From Nevskiaceae bacterium (lineage in GTDB: Bacteria; Pseudomonadota; Gammaproteobacteria; Nevskiales; Nevskiaceae), in NCBI GenBank assembly GCA_004298465.1, contig SCRT01000018.1, forward strand, positions 124,001-188,000: a DNA stretch of 64,000 bases, given 5' to 3'. Position numbers and translations under genes: made by a program. Positions 8,486-19,342 of the stretch are shown in pieces (the stretch's first letter is position 1; the number at the start of each line of letters is the position of its first letter). Under the pieces are notes generated by a model. It did no database searches and was not told where the DNA came from. It saw only the letters and a list, made by a program, of their open reading frames with translations.

Positions 8486-10465
8486 TCAGTTGTGCGGCAG
8501 CGGCGCCCGTGCCAGCGTGCGCAGCCGTGCGAGAGCATCGTCCGCGCCGGATCCCGCGTAACGCGCCTGCACATAGGCGGTGGCGAGTGCGCCCAGCCAC
8601 GATGCGAGGCGGGGCTGCAGGCGGGCGGCACGGTGGGCGAAGTCTTGCGGGCCTTCGGTGCTGGACTGGACCAGGCCGAAGCGTCGCAGCCGTCGCGTGC
8701 CCTGGTGCCACAGCTTGAGCGCGGCGTCCGGGCGCGGTTGGTGGTGCGGTGTGCGCAGCAGGGCAAGGCCGAGGAGCGCGAGCAGCCCGGCGATGGCCGC
8801 CGTCAACGCCAGCAGCATGCGGCGTACATCGGCGAGTCCGAAATGGCTCAGAAAGCGCTGCTGCAATTCCGGCCCGTAGCCGAGCACGAATTCATTCCAG
8901 CGCTGGTTGGCCCAGTCCCAGCGCGCCTGCAAGGTATAGCGCCAGCTCGTGCCCCAGCGCGGCGTGAGAAACGCCGGCAGGCCGGGGATGCCGGCGAGAG
9001 CAGCGTTCACGCCGGCGTCGATGCGCTGCGGCGCGGCGATCGCGGTTGGGTCGATGCGCACCCAGCCGCGTTCGGCCAGCCACACTTCCGTCCACGCATG
9101 CGCGTCCTTCTGGCGGATCGTGTAGTAGTTGGCAAAGGGATTTTTCTCGCCACCCTGGTAGCCGGTCACGACGCGTGCCGGGATACCTGCCGCGCGCATC
9201 AGGAACGTGAAGCTGCCGGCAAAATGTTCGCAGAACCCAGCCCGCGTGTTGAACAGGAAGTCGTCGATCGCGTTGCGTCCCACGGGCGGCGGTTCCAGCG
9301 TGTAAAGAAAGTGCCCGTCGCGGTAGAAGCGCAGGGCGGCAGCGATGATCTCGCTGGGCGACAGGCCGGAATCCCGCCAGCCCTGTGCGAGCGCGCGTGT
9401 ACGCGGGTCGAAGCCGGCCGGCAATTCCAGGTTCATGCGGCGCTGGGTGGCGCTGAGGCGCGGCGCCAGCCGGTAATGCGGCCAGGACACGAGCGCATAG
9501 ACGCGCCGCGTGCGGTTGTCGTGGTTCGCCAGCAGCGTGGCGTGGCCGTCGAGCGTGGTGTCTTTCGGCAGCGTCGTGGTGTCTGGCAAGTCGAGCGCGA
9601 ACAGCCAGCGCGTGCGGCTGGCCTCCAGCGTCATGCGGTAGTGCACGGCTTCGCCTTCCGTCGTGTAGCGCGGTGTCGGTTGCAGCGGGCCGGGTGTCCA
9701 CGTGTGTCCGTCATAGTGCGTGAACACCGGACCGCGCCAGTAGCGCTGCGCCGGCGGCGGTGCGGTACCTTCAAAGGCGACACGGAACGCGATGGCATCC
9801 GACAGGGCCAGGCGGCTCACATCGCCGGGGCTCATGGCATTCGACATGCCGGAAGTCAGCGCGCCGCTGTCCGTCGGCAGCCCCCACAACGGGCCGGGCA
9901 GGCGCGGGAACAGCACGAACATCACGATCATCAGCGGCAACGCCTGCGCACCCAGCACCGCAGCCATTCGCAGGCTGGTGCGGGTCGGCAGTGCGCCGGC
10001 CGTGTGGTTGGAGGCTACCAGCACGGCGGTAATGAGCCATGTGCAGCCCAGCAGATAGACAAGCGTCCAGATTTCCTGCGAGTACAGGAAATTGACGACC
10101 AGCGTGAAATACAGCAGCGCGATGAGGATGCGGAGGTCACGACGGTCGCGCAGTTCCGTCAGCTTCAGGGCCGTGGCGATGGCGAGCAAGGCAGAGCCGG
10201 CCGCCAGTCCGTTGATGCGGCCGAAATAGACCTGTACGAGCACGAGCCCGGCGACCGTCAAGGCGCCACGGAGCCAGCCGTTCGGCAGCGGCCAGCCGCG
10301 CAGTGCAGCCAGAGCCCGCCACAAAGCGGTGGCGGCGACTGCCGTACTGACCCACCACGGCAGCCGCACGGCGAGCGGTGCCAGCACCAGCAGCGTCACG
10401 CCCAGCAGCTGGAGCACGCCGGGGTGGGGCGGCAGTGGATGCACAGGGGCCGGAGTGCGTTTCAT
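8486..10465 (-). CDS. tgpA: TgpA-type membrane transglutaminase (DUF3488)
   Basis: 659-residue protein with an N-terminal block of about six membrane segments (residues 15-190, DUF3488/TgpA N-domain), a periplasmic core and a C-terminal DUF4129-like tail preceded by one more membrane segment (about 555-575). The core has the transglutaminase-like triad: Cys in TRAGFCEHFAGSF, His in KDAHAWTEVW and Asp in VRIDPTA. Starting at ATG 10465 gives ATGA coupling to the upstream DUF58 gene; longer in-frame starts would lie inside that gene. The order moxR-DUF58-transglutaminase is the conserved set found around P. aeruginosa tgpA, an essential periplasmic enzyme. Substrates are unknown. Confidence 0.9.
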   Translation of the reverse strand: MKRTPAPVHPLPPHPGVLQLLGVTLLVLAPLAVRLPWWVSTAVAATALWRALAALRGWPLPNGWLRGALTVAGLVLVQVYFGRINGLAAGSALLAIATALKLTELRDRRDLRILIALLYFTLVVNFLYSQEIWTLVYLLGCTWLITAVLVASNHTAGALPTRTSLRMAAVLGAQALPLMIVMFVLFPRLPGPLWGLPTDSGALTSGMSNAMSPGDVSRLALSDAIAFRVAFEGTAPPPAQRYWRGPVFTHYDGHTWTPGPLQPTPRYTTEGEAVHYRMTLEASRTRWLFALDLPDTTTLPKDTTLDGHATLLANHDNRTRRVYALVSWPHYRLAPRLSATQRRMNLELPAGFDPRTRALAQGWRDSGLSPSEIIAAALRFYRDGHFLYTLEPPPVGRNAIDDFLFNTRAGFCEHFAGSFTFLMRAAGIPARVVTGYQGGEKNPFANYYTIRQKDAHAWTEVWLAERGWVRIDPTAIAAPQRIDAGVNAALAGIPGLPAFLTPRWGTSWRYTLQARWDWANQRWNEFVLGYGPELQQRFLSHFGLADVRRMLLALTAAIAGLLALLGLALLRTPHHQPRPDAALKLWHQGTRRLRRFGLVQSSTEGPQDFAHRAARLQPRLASWLGALATAYVQARYAGSGADDALARLRTLARAPLPHN

Positions 10466-11430
10466 GGCTGATCCGGCAGGCCATACAGCGCCAACGCTTG
10501 CAGGCAGGCGCGGCGGTGTGTGTTGCCGAGCGCTGGCGCACGGCTGAAGCCCGGTAATTGCAGGCCGTATGGCTGGTGACGGGCATCGGCGGCGAGCAGC
10601 CAGCGCGTCAACTGCGACAGGCGCGCTTCCGTCTCCAGCCCCGGCAGTGTATCCCACGTCAGCCACAGCTCGCCGCCGATGTGGGCGGCGAATTCCTTGA
10701 CCAGCGGGTCGGCTTGCCGCGCCAGGCTTTTCCAGTGCACGGCGCGGATCGGGTCGCCGACGCGGTAGGCGCGCAGGCCAGCGAATTCATCCATGCCAAA
10801 ACCCGTTGTGGCGCGGGTGCCGGAGCGGGTGCCGCCGCCGATGGGAAACAGCGCGTTGCCGGCGGGTGCGGGGCACACCAGTGCGCGCGTGTCGAGCTCC
10901 ACCCATGCCCAGGCGTGGAACAGGCCGAGTGGGAATTCACTGGAAATCGTGAAGCGCGGCAGTTCCAGCCAGCCGCGCTGCGGTGCCGGAACGTGCAGTG
11001 CAACGTGCGCGCTGCTGTGGGCAGGAACGTCCACCGCCCGACCTTCCGATGCTTCCGTGAAACCTGCACGCAGCGCGTAGCGTGGCCGCTGCGAGGCGTT
11101 TTTCAGGCGCAGGGCAAAGTGCAGCTTCTGCCCGGCGAAGCCGGGCTGCGGCGGTGTGACGTCAACTTCCAGCCGCGCGAGATTTGCATGCGTGTGGTAC
11201 ATCGCCACCAGGCCGATGCCAGCCAGCAGGAAAGCCAGCGCAAAGGCCATGCTGTTCGCGTAGTTCGTGGCACCCAGCACCATCAGCACGATCAGGACGA
11301 CGTAGCCGTAGCCGAAGCGCGTGGGCAATATGAACAGCCGCCGGCGCGACAGCACAACCGGGCCAGGCTGGCGTGGCAGGCGGTGGCGCAGCCAGCGCTC
11401 GAAGCGTGTTTTCAGCCCCTTGGCGAGCAC
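10462..11430 (-). CDS. DUF58 domain membrane protein
   Basis: 322 residues with two N-terminal membrane segments (about 40-85) and a DUF58 domain in the second half, recognised by YRVGDPIRAVHWKSLAR (about residues 215-231). DUF58 proteins resemble von Willebrand A folds and are nearly always paired with a MoxR ATPase; the pair is thought to act as a chaperone for maturation of envelope or periplasmic proteins. The gene lies between moxR (17 bp upstream) and the transglutaminase (4-bp overlap), which supports a shared complex. The exact role is unknown. Confidence 0.88.
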   Translation of the reverse strand: MLAKGLKTRFERWLRHRLPRQPGPVVLSRRRLFILPTRFGYGYVVLIVLMVLGATNYANSMAFALAFLLAGIGLVAMYHTHANLARLEVDVTPPQPGFAGQKLHFALRLKNASQRPRYALRAGFTEASEGRAVDVPAHSSAHVALHVPAPQRGWLELPRFTISSEFPLGLFHAWAWVELDTRALVCPAPAGNALFPIGGGTRSGTRATTGFGMDEFAGLRAYRVGDPIRAVHWKSLARQADPLVKEFAAHIGGELWLTWDTLPGLETEARLSQLTRWLLAADARHQPYGLQLPGFSRAPALGNTHRRACLQALALYGLPDQP

Positions 11431-11447
11431 TGCGCCCCTTTACCACG

Positions 11448-12365
11448 TCACGGAATGGCGACCGTGCCGAGCAGCTGTTCCGCAAGCGCCTGCCCGGTCG
11501 TGCCCTCGTTGCGGGACACGAGACGGTGCGCAGCAATAGCCGCGAAGACGCGTTGCACGTCCTCCGGGATGGCGCCCGACCGCCCTTCGATGAAAGCCAG
11601 CGCCTGTGCCGCACGGCGCAACGCCAGCCCGGCGCGCGGTGACAGCCCATGGCGGATCTCCACGCGCTCGCGGCTTTCCCGCACCAGCGCCAGGATGTAG
11701 TCGAGCAGTGGTGCGGTGGTGCGTACCACCGCCGCTTGCTGCTGCAGCGCCAGCAGGCCGTCTGCGTCCAACAGCGGCGTCAGCTCCGCCAGCGCGCTGC
11801 GGCGGTCTGGGGCGGCGAGCAGGGCGCGTTCGTCCGCCGCTGCCGGGTAGCCGAGCGAGATGCGCATGAGGAAACGGTCGAGCTGGGATTCCGGCAACGC
11901 AAAGGTACCCAGCTGTTCCGTGGGGTTGAGCGTGGCGACGACGAAGAACGGCTCCGGCAGCGCGCGCGTCGCGCCATCCATCGTCACTTGCCGTTCTTCC
12001 ATCGCTTCCAGCAATGCGCTTTGGGTGCGGGCGCTGGCGCGGTTGAGTTCATCGGCCAGCACGAGCTGCGCGAATACCGGGCCGGGCCGGAACTCGAAAT
12101 CCGCTTGCTCACGGCGGTAGACGGAAACGCCGAGCACATCGCTTGGCAGCAAGTCGCTGGTGAACTGGATGCGCCGGTATTCCAGCCCCAGCACACGCGC
12201 CAGCGCGCAGGCAAGGGTGGTCTTGCCGACACCGGGCACGTCCTCGATCAGCAGATGCCCGCGCGCCAGCAGGCAGGCCAGCGCCAGCCGCAGCTGCGGC
12301 ACCTTGCCGAGCACGATGGTGTTCAGCGCCGCAAGAATGGCGGTTGGAGAAGCCGGGCCGTTCAT
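11448..12365 (-). CDS. moxR: MoxR-family AAA+ ATPase
   Basis: 305-residue AAA+ chaperone-like ATPase. Walker A is in DVPGVGKTT, Walker B in LVLADELNRA, followed by ASARTQSALLEAMEE (the MoxR signature) and sensor 1 in VVATLNPTEQ. The AAA_lid_2 domain ends the protein. ATG 12365 overlaps the psd stop (ATGA), so the gene is coupled to phosphatidylserine decarboxylase upstream and to DUF58 and tgpA downstream. MoxR proteins assist assembly of protein complexes, often metal-containing or secreted ones; here the likely clients are the envelope proteins of this operon. Confidence 0.92.
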   Translation of the reverse strand: MNGPASPTAILAALNTIVLGKVPQLRLALACLLARGHLLIEDVPGVGKTTLACALARVLGLEYRRIQFTSDLLPSDVLGVSVYRREQADFEFRPGPVFAQLVLADELNRASARTQSALLEAMEERQVTMDGATRALPEPFFVVATLNPTEQLGTFALPESQLDRFLMRISLGYPAAADERALLAAPDRRSALAELTPLLDADGLLALQQQAAVVRTTAPLLDYILALVRESRERVEIRHGLSPRAGLALRRAAQALAFIEGRSGAIPEDVQRVFAAIAAHRLVSRNEGTTGQALAEQLLGTVAIP

Positions 12366-13267
12366 GGCGCTACCACGTGCGCCAGCGCACATCCCATGCG
12401 GACCGGCGCGTTTGCGGTGGTGGCCGCATCCCACTGCACGGCACTGCGCGGCACCAGCAGGATAACGGTGGAACCCATGTTGAAGCGCCCGATCTCGGCG
12501 CCGCGCGTGAAGGCCATCGGCGCATCGAGGCGGTGGTGCCGCGGTCCGCCGACGCGCCGGTGCGGTGGCGAAACCAGCCCCGCCCAGGTGGTTTCCAGAC
12601 TGCCGACGAACAGGGCGCCGACCATCACCAGCGCCAGCGGCCCGAAAGCGGTGTCGAAGTACGCCACGAGGCGCTCGTTGCGGGCGAACAGCCGAGGAAT
12701 GTTGCTTGCGGTACGCGGATTGACACTGAACAGGCGGCCCGGCACGTAGCTCCAGCGCCGCAGCACGCCGTCGCAGGGCATGTGGATGCGATGGTAGTTG
12801 AAGGGCGCAAGGTAAAGCGTGCAGAAGCCGCCGCCCTCGAAGCCCTGTGCGGCGGCCGGGTCGGCCAGCAGTTCGGCCACGGAATAATCATGTCCCTTGG
12901 CCTGGATGATGCGGCCGCCTTCGATGCAGGCGCATTGGCTGATTCGTCCGTCCACCGGGCTGACAAGCGTGCGTGCGTCGCTGGCCAGCGGGCGGGCACC
13001 GGGTTTCAAGGCACGCGTGAAGAAGTCGTTGAAGCTGACGTAGGCGTCTGGATGTTCGCGTTCCGCCTCTGCGAGGTCCACCGGGAAATGTCGCAGGAAG
13101 CTGTGGATGAGCGTCCGCCGCGTGCCGGGTGCCTGCGTCTGTGTCAGCGTGTAGACCAGCCGCGACAGCGGGCGCGTCGGCAGCAAACGTTGCAGCGCGG
13201 CGAACGACCAGGCGCCCCAGTCGGTAGTGTTTTTATCGGCACGCACGGCAGGGTAGTGTTCGGACAT
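12362..13267 (-). CDS. psd: Phosphatidylserine decarboxylase proenzyme
   Basis: Converts phosphatidylserine to phosphatidylethanolamine at the inner membrane, completing the pathway begun by PssA (3249-4016). The 301-residue proenzyme has SFNDFFTR, the YHRIHMPCDG segment, and the autocleavage site FNMGSTVILL near the C-terminus, where the serine of GST becomes the pyruvoyl group (E. coli has LGST). ATG 13267 is chosen because the upstream in-frame extension reads into the divergent prmB region and lacks conservation. It is the first gene of a psd-moxR-DUF58-tgpA transcription unit with ATGA coupling to moxR. Confidence 0.94.
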   Translation of the reverse strand: MSEHYPAVRADKNTTDWGAWSFAALQRLLPTRPLSRLVYTLTQTQAPGTRRTLIHSFLRHFPVDLAEAEREHPDAYVSFNDFFTRALKPGARPLASDARTLVSPVDGRISQCACIEGGRIIQAKGHDYSVAELLADPAAAQGFEGGGFCTLYLAPFNYHRIHMPCDGVLRRWSYVPGRLFSVNPRTASNIPRLFARNERLVAYFDTAFGPLALVMVGALFVGSLETTWAGLVSPPHRRVGGPRHHRLDAPMAFTRGAEIGRFNMGSTVILLVPRSAVQWDAATTANAPVRMGCALAHVVAP

Positions 13268-13320
13268 CGGTGGCAAAGGACGGGGGTGCCTGCGCATACT
13301 ACGCGACGTTTTGACGAGGT

Positions 13321-14256
13321 ATGACGGTGGCGCTGGAAACTGAATGGGCGGCCTTGCACAGCATTCGCGACTGGGTGCGCTGGGGTGCGTCGGCCTTTGA
13401 ACGTGCCGGGCTCGTCTACGGGCACGGCACCGACAATGCGCTGGACGAAGCATTCCAGCTTGTGCTGTGGGTGCTGAAGCTGCCCTTCGACCTGCCGGAG
13501 CGTTACTTTGCCGCGACGCTCACCGCATCGGAATGCGCGGCGGTCCACGCGCTGCTGCAAAAACGCATCGCTACCCGCAAGCCGGCGCCCTACCTGACCG
13601 GCAAAGCATGGTTTGCTGGCCTGTCGTTCGAGGTGGACGAGCGTGTGCTCGTGCCGCGCTCCCCGACTGCGGAGCTGGTGGAAGCCGGGTTCGCGCCGTG
13701 GCTGTCCACGGCCCCGGATACGATCCTGGATCTGTGTGCCGGCAGCGGCTGCATCGGCATCGCCTGCGCCGTCGCGTTTCCCGCGGCGACGGTGGATCTG
13801 GCGGACGTGGATGCCGGCGCGCTGGCGCTGTCCACACGCAACGTACAGCGCCACGGGTTGGCAGAGCGCGTGCGCGTGGTGGCGAGCGATCTGTACACGG
13901 CGCTGGGCGACTGCCGCTACGACCTCATCATCTCCAACCCACCCTACGTGCCGGCGGCGGAATGTGATGCGCTGGCCCCGGAATACGCGACTGAACCGCG
14001 CGCGGCGCTGGATGGCGGTGCGGATGGCATGGACCTCGTCGCGCGCATCCTGTCCGGCGCGCCGGAACACTTGGCACAACACGGCACGCTGGTGTGCGAG
14101 ATCGGCGGCTCGCGCAACGAGTTCGAGGCGCGCTTCCCGGAATTTCCCGGCCTGTGGCCGGAATTCGAGCGCGGTGGCGACGGCGTGTTCGTGATCACGC
14201 GGAGTGAACTTGTAGACTGGCACACCTCGCACCCGGTGGAATCCGATGTCCGGTAA
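13321..14256 (+). CDS. prmB: 50S ribosomal protein L3 glutamine methyltransferase
   Basis: SAM-dependent N5-glutamine methyltransferase that modifies ribosomal protein uL3. The 311-residue protein has the PrmB/PrmC N-terminal helical domain (1-95), the SAM loop [14 protein letters not shown] (about 137-150), an acidic ribose-binding residue in [10 protein letters not shown], and catalytic NPPY (about residue 205). [19 protein letters not shown] is typical of PrmB, which separates it from PrmC. It is divergent from psd and overlaps aroC by 11 bp. The PrmB-aroC pairing is common in gammaproteobacteria. Confidence 0.93.
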   Translation: MTVALETEWAALHSIRDWVRWGASAFERAGLVYGHGTDNALDEAFQLVLWVLKLPFDLPERYFAATLTASECAAVHALLQKRIATRKPAPYLTGKAWFAGLSFEVDERVLVPRSPTAELVEAGFAPWLSTAPDTILDLCAGSGCIGIACAVAFPAATVDLADVDAGALALSTRNVQRHGLAERVRVVASDLYTALGDCRYDLIISNPPYVPAAECDALAPEYATEPRAALDGGADGMDLVARILSGAPEHLAQHGTLVCEIGGSRNEFEARFPEFPGLWPEFERGGDGVFVITRSELVDWHTSHPVESDVR

Positions 14257-15352
14257 CACGCTCGGCAGGCTGTTCTGCGTCACCAGTTTTGGCGAATCCC
14301 ACGGCCCCGCGATCGGCTGTGTGGTGGACGGCTGCCCGCCGGGATTGGCGCTGTCGGAATCCGACATCCAGCCGGAACTCGACCGCCGCAAGCCGGGCAC
14401 CTCGAAATACGTCACCCAGCGCAAGGAAGCGGATGCGGTGCGCATCCTGTCCGGCGTGTACGAAGGCGCCACGACGGGCACGCCGATTGCGTTGCTGATC
14501 GAGAATACCGACCAGCGCAGCTACGACTACGCGAAGATCGCGCAGGTGTTTCGCCCCAACCATGCCGACTACGCCTACATCCAGAAATACGGGCGGCGCG
14601 ACCCACGCGGCGGCGGGCGGGCCTCGGCGCGCGAAACAGCCGTGCGCGTGGCGGCGGGCGCCATCGCCAAGAAATATCTGCGCGAACGACTGGGTATCGA
14701 AATCCGCGGCTACTGCGCGCAGATTGGCGAGCACGCCATGCCATTGAAGGACTGGGCAGCGGTCGAGACGAACCCGTTCTTCTGCGGCGACACGGCATTG
14801 GTACCGGTACTTGAGGCCTACGTCGACCAGTTGCGGCGCGACGGCGACTCGGTCGGCGCGCGCGTCAATGTCGTGGCCACCGGCGTCCCGCCAGGGCTGG
14901 GCGAGCCGGTATACGACCGCCTCGACGCCGAGCTGGCCTATGCGCTGATGAGCATCAACGCTGTAAAAGGCGTGGAGATCGGCGATGGCTTTGGTGTCGT
15001 CACCGAGCGTGGCACGATCGGCCGCGACGAAATGACGCCGCAAGGCTTTCTCGCCAACCATGCCGGTGGCACGGCGGGCGGCATTTCGACCGGGCAGGAC
15101 ATCCGTTGCTCCATCGCCATCAAGCCGACGTCCAGCATCACCACGCCCGGTCGGACCATCGACAGCGATGGCCAAGCCACCGAAATGCGCACCACCGGCC
15201 GCCATGACCCCTGCGTCGGCATCCGTGCCACGCCGATTGCTGAGGCGATGGTGGCGCTGGTGCTGATCGACCACTTCCTGCGCAACCGCGCCCAGTGTGG
15301 CGACGTGCGCTCGGCTACACCGCGGATTCCCGGCGCCGCTCTGCCGGGTTGA
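14246..15352 (+). CDS. aroC: Chorismate synthase
   Basis: Last enzyme of the shikimate pathway: eliminates phosphate from EPSP to form chorismate, using reduced FMN. The 368-residue length is normal. Signatures present are [14 protein letters not shown] near the N-terminus, [16 protein letters not shown] (about 112-127) and the C-terminal FMN-site sequence [11 protein letters not shown]. It starts inside the end of prmB. The stop codon TGA is the first part of the 4-bp target duplication of the MITE-like element that follows, so the insertion left the protein end intact. Confidence 0.97.
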   Translation: MSGNTLGRLFCVTSFGESHGPAIGCVVDGCPPGLALSESDIQPELDRRKPGTSKYVTQRKEADAVRILSGVYEGATTGTPIALLIENTDQRSYDYAKIAQVFRPNHADYAYIQKYGRRDPRGGGRASARETAVRVAAGAIAKKYLRERLGIEIRGYCAQIGEHAMPLKDWAAVETNPFFCGDTALVPVLEAYVDQLRRDGDSVGARVNVVATGVPPGLGEPVYDRLDAELAYALMSINAVKGVEIGDGFGVVTERGTIGRDEMTPQGFLANHAGGTAGGISTGQDIRCSIAIKPTSSITTPGRTIDSDGQATEMRTTGRHDPCVGIRATPIAEAMVALVLIDHFLRNRAQCGDVRSATPRIPGAALPG

Positions 15353-15353
15353 G

Positions 15354-15540
15354 GGAAACTCTGAATAACCTGCTGCGCTCGACATCTCGCGCGAGGGCGG
15401 TGCTCGGAATCCTTATGTACTCCCACGTACACTGCGGTTCCTGCGCGTACGGCAGCACAAGATGCCACCGGCATCTTGTGACAACCCCGCCTCACCCTCC
15501 CGTGACCTGTCTTCGCTCGCGGCGGATATTCAGAGTTTCC
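15354..15540 (+). mobile_element. 187-bp MITE-like element with 14-bp inverted ends
   Basis: A perfect 14-bp terminal inverted repeat (GGAAACTCTGAATA at 15354-15367 and its complement at 15527-15540) bounds 187 bp with no coding capacity. The element is flanked by a direct TGAG duplication (15350-15353 and 15541-15544), which is what a transposase making 4-bp target duplications leaves. Internally there is a strong 11-bp hairpin (CACAAGATGCC/GGCATCTTGTG, about 15470-15482). No transposase is encoded, so it would move only with help in trans. The left copy of the target site contains the aroC stop codon. The strand is arbitrary. The parent insertion sequence was not identified. Confidence 0.75.
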
Positions 15541-15567
15541 TGAGTGGCAGGACAGCTCGCCGTGCCG

Positions 15568-17049
15568 TCAGTGCGAAACCGTGAACCCGTTGCGACGCTG
15601 GTCCAGGGCCTTGCGCGGAATGGTGGCGATCAGCGCGTCGCGGCGGGCGCGCAGCCGGGCGCGGTCGTCACTGCTCAGTTGCTTCAGGCGCAGCCCGGCG
15701 TCGATCTGATCCAGCGCCTGGCGTGGATTCTCGCGCGCTTCGTAGTAGTTCGCCATCTGGAACGCCGCTTCGCCCTGGTCGTGCAGGGCCAGCGCGGCGC
15801 GCGCGAGCAGTTCCCAGGTCTGCGGAGCGGTGCCGTAGGACTGGTTGTGGCCCAGGAGAATCTCGCGCGCCTGCTGTGGCTGGCCGGCTGTGATCAGATC
15901 AGACGCCGTCCGCAGGATGGCGGGCGTGTAGTTCGGGTTTGCGTCCAGCACTTTCCGGTTGACGGCCAAGGCTTCGGCGTTCTTGCCCAGCCCGTCGAGA
16001 ATGCGGGCCTGCAGCAGCAGCACGTCGCGCTGGCCCGGCCATTTCTTCAGCAGCGGCTGCAGTGCGGCCAGCGCCTGCGTGTTCTGCGCCATGGAGTGCA
16101 GCGTCATGGCCAGACCGTAGTGGTTGCCCGGCGTGTCGTGTCCTGCGTCGAGTTCGGCCGTGAAGTATTTCAGGGCGTCCGACGGTGAGTCGGTTTCCAG
16201 CACGCGGCCGCGGGCGCGCATGAGGATGAAGTCGATGGAGTAGGCCGGCTTGACGGGCGGATACTCCTTCGCGCGCTCGGTGGCTTCGGCCATGCGCGCG
16301 GTGTTGACGGGGTGGTCGAGCAGCAGTTGCGGCATGTTGCCGTACAACCTGGTTTGCTGCTGCAGGCGGCCGAAGAAGCTCGCCATGGCGCGGGGGTCGT
16401 AGCCGGCGTTGGCCAGTGTGTGGATGCCGACGCGGTCGGCTTCCATCTCGTGGCTGCGGGTGTAGTTGATCTCGCGCTGGGCGCTGAGCGACTGCCCGGC
16501 CATCAGGCCGCCGATGATTGCATTCGGGTCGCCGGCGGCCGCGATCATGGCGGCGATGATGGCGGCCCAGGTCGCCAGCCCTTCGATCGGGCTCTGGTTC
16601 GCTGCCCGGGCAAGATGACGCTGGGTCACATGCGCTTCTTCGTGGGCGATGACGGCCGCAAGTTCATCCTCGTCGCTGGCCGCCACCAGCGTGCCGACGT
16701 TGATGCCGATGTTCGCCCCCGGCAACGCAAAGGCATTGATGCCGTTGTCGGCGATCGGGAAGAAGTGGAAATCGGGCGGCAGGGCGACGCCGTGACGCGC
16801 CAGCCGCCACCCGACGGAGTCAAGATACGTCGCCAGCTCTGGATCGTCCACCACGTAGTTGTAGCGGTACATCTCGCCGACGACCTGCTTGCCGATGATG
16901 ATGCCCTGCGCGGGCGACAGCGCGACGTCCGCCGGCTCGCCGAGGTCGGGCAGCATCTGGTCCACGGCGGTCTGGGCGTCGGTCGGAGCCTGCCACGCGG
17001 CAGCGAACATCGCGACGGCCAGCAGCACTGGAAAGTACGGTTTTCTCAT
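15568..17049 (-). CDS. Periplasmic M48 metalloprotease with TPR domain, BepA-like
   Basis: 493-residue protein starting MRKPYFPVLLAVAMF, a signal peptide ending near DAQ (about residue 26). The M48 domain has the zinc site HEEAH (HExxH) in AVIAHEEAHVTQRH and the downstream glutamate in EMEADRVG. TPR-like helices fill the C-terminal half (about 290-470). This architecture matches BepA/YfgC, which degrades or assists misfolded outer-membrane proteins such as LptD on the BAM complex. A start 5 codons upstream (17064) is also possible. The gene converges with aroC across the MITE. Confidence 0.88.
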   Translation of the reverse strand: MRKPYFPVLLAVAMFAAAWQAPTDAQTAVDQMLPDLGEPADVALSPAQGIIIGKQVVGEMYRYNYVVDDPELATYLDSVGWRLARHGVALPPDFHFFPIADNGINAFALPGANIGINVGTLVAASDEDELAAVIAHEEAHVTQRHLARAANQSPIEGLATWAAIIAAMIAAAGDPNAIIGGLMAGQSLSAQREINYTRSHEMEADRVGIHTLANAGYDPRAMASFFGRLQQQTRLYGNMPQLLLDHPVNTARMAEATERAKEYPPVKPAYSIDFILMRARGRVLETDSPSDALKYFTAELDAGHDTPGNHYGLAMTLHSMAQNTQALAALQPLLKKWPGQRDVLLLQARILDGLGKNAEALAVNRKVLDANPNYTPAILRTASDLITAGQPQQAREILLGHNQSYGTAPQTWELLARAALALHDQGEAAFQMANYYEARENPRQALDQIDAGLRLKQLSSDDRARLRARRDALIATIPRKALDQRRNGFTVSH

Positions 17050-17196
17050 CGCTGATCCGCGCATCCACGCGTTGCAATCAGGGCGGTGATTCTAGCTTGT
17101 CGGCTGGTTCGGCGACGGCCGGGGGAGATGGGGCACGGAATATTGACCTCCTGAAGCGGCTGGACGCGGCCCGGCGCTGTAGACCCCCATGGCGGG

Positions 17197-17202
17197 TATA
17201 AT
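17197..17202 (+). promoter_or_regulatory. -10 element upstream of cvpA
   Basis: A consensus TATAAT lies 25 bp before the cvpA ATG. The hexamer 17 bp upstream is GC-rich and weak, so only the -10 is well supported. It would drive cvpA-purF-metZ. Confidence 0.55.
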
Positions 17203-17226
17203 TGCCACCACTGCGATGGATGCTGA

Positions 17227-17787
17227 ATGAACTGGATCGACTACGCGATGCTGGCCGGGGTCGCGATTTCCACGGTTGCCGGCTTGTGGCGCGGCTTTAC
17301 GCGTGAGCTGTTCAGCTTCCTCACGTGGATTGCGGCGTTCGGCCTCAGCGCGCTGTGGGGGCCGGCACTGGCCCCGCGCACGACGCGGCTGCTGGGCACA
17401 TGGGTCACGGACTCTACGATCGGCCTGTATCTATCCTGTTTTCTGGTTTTCGTTGCCGTGCTCGTCGCTGGACATCTGCTGGCTGCAATGTTTGTGCGCC
17501 TGGTCCGATCCACCGCGGTGACGGCGGGCATGGACCGCACGCTGGGCGGCGGGGTCGGTTTTCTGCGCGGTGCACTTATCGTGGCGGCGGTGGTCATGGT
17601 GGTGAACCTGCGCGACGGCCTGCAGGGGCCGACGTGGCGGGCCTCGATCCTGACGCCCCGGGTTGAACCGCTGGCGTTGCAGCTCCAGCACTGGCTCCCC
17701 GACAAATGGCTGGCGCCGCTGCGCACTTCGAGACGGCCGCCGGCCCGCCCCATTCCCGCTTCCGATCACGCTTCCAGCAGGATTTGA
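17227..17787 (+). CDS. cvpA: CvpA family membrane protein
   Basis: 186-residue inner-membrane protein with four hydrophobic segments in the first 125 residues and a CvpA domain starting [24 protein letters not shown]. CvpA is required for colicin V production and for bile/envelope stress tolerance in E. coli; its molecular role is unknown. The gene lies 2 bp before purF, the conserved cvpA-purF arrangement. The C-terminal tail (about 150-186) is basic and Pro-rich. Confidence 0.92.
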   Translation: MNWIDYAMLAGVAISTVAGLWRGFTRELFSFLTWIAAFGLSALWGPALAPRTTRLLGTWVTDSTIGLYLSCFLVFVAVLVAGHLLAAMFVRLVRSTAVTAGMDRTLGGGVGFLRGALIVAAVVMVVNLRDGLQGPTWRASILTPRVEPLALQLQHWLPDKWLAPLRTSRRPPARPIPASDHASSRI

Positions 17788-17789
17788 CC

Positions 17790-19307
<1,518 letters not shown>

Positions 19308-19342
19308 CCGGCACCGCGATCCCGTCTTCAACCATCAGAATC

